This document shows, piece after piece, positions 61,675 to 64,000 of a DNA stretch of 64,000 nucleotides. The notes beneath the pieces are model-generated. The model saw only the letters and a program-made list of their open reading frames with translations, was not told where the DNA came from and did no database searches. Origin of the DNA: Cohaesibacter haloalkalitolerans (GTDB taxonomy: Bacteria; Pseudomonadota; Alphaproteobacteria; Rhizobiales; Cohaesibacteraceae); assembly GCF_003574655.1 (NCBI RefSeq), contig NZ_QNUM01000001.1, forward strand, positions 744,001 to 808,000, in the 5' to 3' direction. Position 1 is the stretch's first letter; each line of letters begins with the position of its first letter. Made by a program: the position numbers and the translations under genes.

Positions 61675-61771
61675 TATGTTGCAGTGCACAGTGAAGGGCA
61701 ACCGCTCTCTTTGCAATAAGCCAAAGGAGTAAGGTGTGGGGGACGTTAGTCGGATATGTTGCAGTGCACAG
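61675..61771. promoter_or_regulatory. pair of 17-bp direct repeats upstream of mcd
   Basis: TATGTTGCAGTGCACAG occurs at 61675-61691 and again at 61755-61771, 80 bases apart. Each contains the near-palindrome TGC-AGT-GCA. They lie 94 and 174 bases upstream of mcd, and the second copy ends 22 bases before the EamA stop. They are probably binding sites of a regulator of mcd. Confidence 0.75.
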
Positions 61772-61793
61772 GACTTTTGTCGCAAGCCTTGCG

Positions 61794-62678
61794 TCAGGCT
61801 TTGCGGCGACTGGCGAGGATGACGCCGAGAGCTGTGACAATCATGCCGAGCACCTGCAAAAGCGTGATCGGTTCGCCGAACAGCAGGTAGGAGATGGTCG
61901 CTGTCACCGCTGGTACAAGGTAGAACAGCGAAGCGGTGTTTGAGACGGCGCCCTTCTCGATTAGCCAGAGCAACAGGAAGATGGCGCCAATGGAGAGCAC
62001 CAGCACCAGCCAGACCAGCGCGAAGATGAAATCCGGGCTCCAGATGATGGTCTGGGTTTCCGTGAACAGGCTGAGCCCGCCGCAGAAGAGGAGTGCGGCA
62101 CAATATTGCCAGATGGTGGCGGTGCGCATGTCCAGATTGGCGGCAAAGCGCTTCTGGTAGACGGTGCCGAACGAAATGCTGATCACGGCAACAAGAGAAA
62201 CAAGGATCTGGATCGGGGTCACGGAGAAGGTGCCGCCGGAGAGGCGTGGTAGCAGCACCATGCAGATGCCAACAAGGCCCAGCACAAAGCCGATGACATG
62301 GTTGCGCGTGATGCGTTCGCTGAGCAGAAGATGGGCAAAGAAGGCGGTCAGCACCGGCTGCAGGCCGGTCATCAGCGCAAACAGGCCCGCAGGCATGCCA
62401 TCATCGATTGCCCAGAACACCCCTGTCAGATAGAGGCCGTGGATCATGAAACCTGAAACGAAGGCGTGGGCGCTCTGGCGGGGGTTTGGCCAGCGCACCT
62501 TCTGGATGAAGGTGATCGCCAGCAGCAGCGCCAGCACGGCGCCAAAGCGCATGCTGAGGAAGGTGAGTGGCTCCGAATAAGGCGCTCCCATGCGCGAGCC
62601 GACAAAGCCGGTTGACCAGAGAACGACGAACAGCAGCGGGGCCAGTCTTGAAAGGAGGTTGGCAGATCGGGAAAACAT
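61794..62678 (-). CDS. EamA-family transporter (DMT superfamily)
   Basis: A 294-residue inner-membrane protein with ten hydrophobic segments in two EamA repeats. APLLFVVLWSTGFVGSRMGAPYSEPLTFLSMRFG is typical of the first helices. GTVYQKRF in the second half is common in the group related to RhtA and PecM. Substrate unknown. GGAGG occurs in the leader. It lies upstream of mcd on the same strand, with 212 bases between them. Confidence 0.85.
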   Translation of the reverse strand: MFSRSANLLSRLAPLLFVVLWSTGFVGSRMGAPYSEPLTFLSMRFGAVLALLLAITFIQKVRWPNPRQSAHAFVSGFMIHGLYLTGVFWAIDDGMPAGLFALMTGLQPVLTAFFAHLLLSERITRNHVIGFVLGLVGICMVLLPRLSGGTFSVTPIQILVSLVAVISISFGTVYQKRFAANLDMRTATIWQYCAALLFCGGLSLFTETQTIIWSPDFIFALVWLVLVLSIGAIFLLLWLIEKGAVSNTASLFYLVPAVTATISYLLFGEPITLLQVLGMIVTALGVILASRRKA

Positions 62679-62943
62679 GGCGTTTCTCTGAAGGCTTTGG
62701 GCGGTCGCAAGGACCAGTTGGTGGGAGGAAGGTGTTAGGGCAGGACAATATGCTTTATCCTGTTGTTGCCAGAATGTCCATCGGTGGTCGTTCGTCGGGT
62801 TCCGGGGTTGCGCTGCTAGCCATGCCCGACTGAACGGGCTGACTGTTTCCCGGACACTGGCTTGATTGCATTTTTGCTTCAGTGGCCTATAAAGAGGACA
62901 TGCGGCCTCGGGGCAGATCTTTGGACCTTTCGGAAAGCTGGAA

Positions 62944-63855
62944 ATGACGCGTCTTTGGGAATGGGTATTGGTGCCGATCCGGATTTTCTGGCGGTTTTCA
63001 GACAATCACGGTTTTGCATTGGCCAGCAATATTGCCTTCTCGATGCTGCTCTCCATCTTTCCCTTCCTGTTGCTGCTGACCGGGGTTTCTGTCTGGATCG
63101 GTGGCGATGCTCTGGGTAAGGTCCTGCAGGATCTTCTGGTGCTGCTGTTGCCCGATTCGATTGCCGATATTCTGCAACCGGATGTCGATGCGGTGATTGC
63201 CGAGCGCGCCAGCAGCCTTTTGTCCATTTCCCTTGTGATCTTCCTCGTCACCCTCACATCGCTGGTAGAAAGCCTGCGTGAAGGGCTCAACCGCGCCTAT
63301 GGCTATTATGAGCGGCGTTCGATCCTGTCGCGGCGGGCGATGGGGCTGCTGGCCATTCTCGGCGCCATGGTGGTGATGATCGTCGTGGCGGCGGCGCTGT
63401 TCTTTGCGCCGCTGGCGTGGAATGTACTCAAACCGCACTTTTTGTGGTTCGAGGATTTTCAGGCCACCTTCAACGTTGTCCGCTTTGGGGTGGCTATCCC
63501 CATTCTGATGTTGTTTCTGGTAGCCAGCCATCGCTGGTTGCCGATGCGGATGACCGAATGGGCGGATCTGTGGCCTGGCGCACTGGCGACGCTGCTGCTC
63601 TGGTGGATCACTGCCGAGGCCTATTCCTACTATCTCTCCCACTTTGCCCAATATGCCCGCGTCTATGCGGGTCTGGCCGGTGTCGTGGCGACCCTCATCT
63701 TCCTACAAATCATCTCGATGATCTATCTCTACGGGGCGGAGGTGAATGCCTGGATCATCCGCCTCAGACGGATGCAACGCAGCCAGATGACGAGGCCCTG
63801 CCCGGACGACAAAACGGCGATGCCGTCATCGGATGAGCCGACCAACGACCGCTGA
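62944..63855 (+). CDS. YihY/BrkB-family inner-membrane protein
   Basis: A 303-residue membrane protein with six helices. SDNHGFALASNIAFSMLLSIFPFLLLLTGV, SLVIFLVTLTSLVESLREGLNRAYG, and the C-terminal block AYSYYLSHFAQYARVYAGLAGVVATLIFLQIISMIYLYGAEVNAWI are diagnostic of the YihY family (formerly called ribonuclease BN). The function is unknown; not a ribonuclease. The cytoplasmic tail is polar. It ends at a strong terminator and faces another gene. Confidence 0.93.
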   Translation: MTRLWEWVLVPIRIFWRFSDNHGFALASNIAFSMLLSIFPFLLLLTGVSVWIGGDALGKVLQDLLVLLLPDSIADILQPDVDAVIAERASSLLSISLVIFLVTLTSLVESLREGLNRAYGYYERRSILSRRAMGLLAILGAMVVMIVVAAALFFAPLAWNVLKPHFLWFEDFQATFNVVRFGVAIPILMLFLVASHRWLPMRMTEWADLWPGALATLLLWWITAEAYSYYLSHFAQYARVYAGLAGVVATLIFLQIISMIYLYGAEVNAWIIRLRRMQRSQMTRPCPDDKTAMPSSDEPTNDR

Positions 63856-63898
63856 GCCCCTGCTGTCAGGGTGAGGGAGCGGACCTGAGGCGGCATGA

Positions 63899-63930
63899 AA
63901 AAGCCGGGTTGTCCCGGCTTTTGTCTTTTT
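63899..63930. terminator. bidirectional terminator after the YihY gene
   Basis: A perfect 10-bp stem, AAAAGCCGGG with CCCGGCTTTT, and TTGT loop, followed on the plus strand by TTTTGTCTTTTTTT. Confidence 0.92.
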
Positions 63931-63971
63931 TTCCAACCTGTGTTCGATCTGATACGATTTTTCTGCGCGGC

Positions 63972-64000
63972 CTATTCGCCACGGCTTGCCAGAATGGCCT
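63972..64000 (-). CDS. possible 3' end of a further gene
   Basis: On the minus strand the last 29 bases read in one frame as AILASRGE then TAG. Position opposite the YihY terminator suggests a convergent gene that continues outside the window. Too short to name. Confidence 0.35.

Noticed and set aside
1-64000. tRNA, rRNA, CRISPR, insertion sequence or prophage
   Set aside because: Looked for cloverleaf-like sequences, regularly spaced repeats, transposase or integrase motifs and terminal repeats; none found by reading.

Overview
The window is ordinary chromosomal DNA of an alphaproteobacterium, most likely a member of Hyphomicrobiales (Rhizobiales). This is inferred from protein families and gene order, not from a 16S gene, since none is present. 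The markers are an Rrf2-type iron regulator with cysteines at the RirA positions, a Zur-type Fur protein, an OxyR/AhpC/AhpD block, PhaR with PhaB, (2S)-methylsuccinyl-CoA dehydrogenase of the ethylmalonyl-CoA pathway, the metX-metW pair, chorismate mutase-hisC-tyrC, plsC-ydcF-ftsX-ftsE, argH-lptM-lysA and a cobalamin adenosyltransferase-etfB-etfA-hbdA run. Base composition is evenly GC-rich by eye. I see no rRNA, tRNA, CRISPR array, insertion sequence, prophage or integrase.

Layout. 1-5.7 kb: end of pgi, an isochorismatase-type hydrolase, an AEC permease and the ATPase and permease genes of a peptide-type ABC importer. 5.7-12.2 kb: its binding protein, a ThDP enzyme, glutaryl-CoA dehydrogenase, a LysR regulator and a small tautomerase behind a striking 24-bp perfect inverted repeat. 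12.3-15.6 kb: HxlR regulator, RirA, Zur and IspG. 15.7-19.3 kb: IspA and the ahpCD/oxyR peroxide block. 19.6-24.6 kb: rpmF, a membrane protein, a gamma-glutamyltransferase-like protein, a small unknown gene and a degenerate GGDEF-EAL protein. 24.7-29.4 kb: phaR, phaB, an EamA exporter and znuCB behind a Zur box. 29.5-35.7 kb: a lysine-catabolism aldehyde dehydrogenase with an Lrp regulator, gloB, two methyltransferase-fold proteins and metX. 36-41.3 kb: aromatic amino acid genes, a DUF2125 protein and a ChaC-type cyclotransferase. 41.4-47.8 kb: plsC, ydcF, ftsXE, a zinc-ribbon protein with seven internal repeats, hpt and a CpdR-like receiver. 47.9-53.2 kb: lysA, lptM, argH, tlpA, a YjfB-like motility protein and hbdA. 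53.5-58.1 kb: etfAB, rhomboid, adenosyltransferase, a PagL-like deacylase and a twin-TM protein. 58.2-64 kb: SDR, VOC, Mcd, EamA, YihY and possibly the end of one more gene.

How the genes fit together. Several dispersed genes act on the same short-chain acyl-CoA pool. AmaB and GcdH belong to lysine/glutarate breakdown and lead to crotonyl-CoA. EtfAB takes electrons from the acyl-CoA dehydrogenases GcdH and Mcd. HbdA and PhaB act on hydroxybutyryl-CoA, PhaR controls the PHB store, and Mcd serves the ethylmalonyl-CoA pathway, whose mutases need the cofactor made by the adenosyltransferase. A second theme is metal and redox control: RirA, Zur, ZnuCB and OxyR/AhpCD. A third is envelope and division: FtsEX, PlsC, LptM and a PagL-like enzyme. 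TTAA-N7-TTAA boxes precede two small unknown genes and a CpdR-like receiver is encoded nearby, suggesting a CtrA-linked motility or cell-cycle layer.

Most notable: (1) a membrane zinc-ribbon protein with seven tandem 19-residue repeats built on SQDDIDALF, resembling the CheY-binding N-terminus of FliM; (2) the 24-bp perfect inverted repeat before the tautomerase; (3) a triple, evenly phased TTAA array before the YjfB-like gene; (4) a SAM-II-like element with unusual geometry before metX; (5) a GGDEF-EAL protein that appears inactive in both domains; (6) paired 17-bp repeats upstream of mcd. No clearly new multi-gene system was found; items 1 and 2 are the best candidates for undescribed biology.
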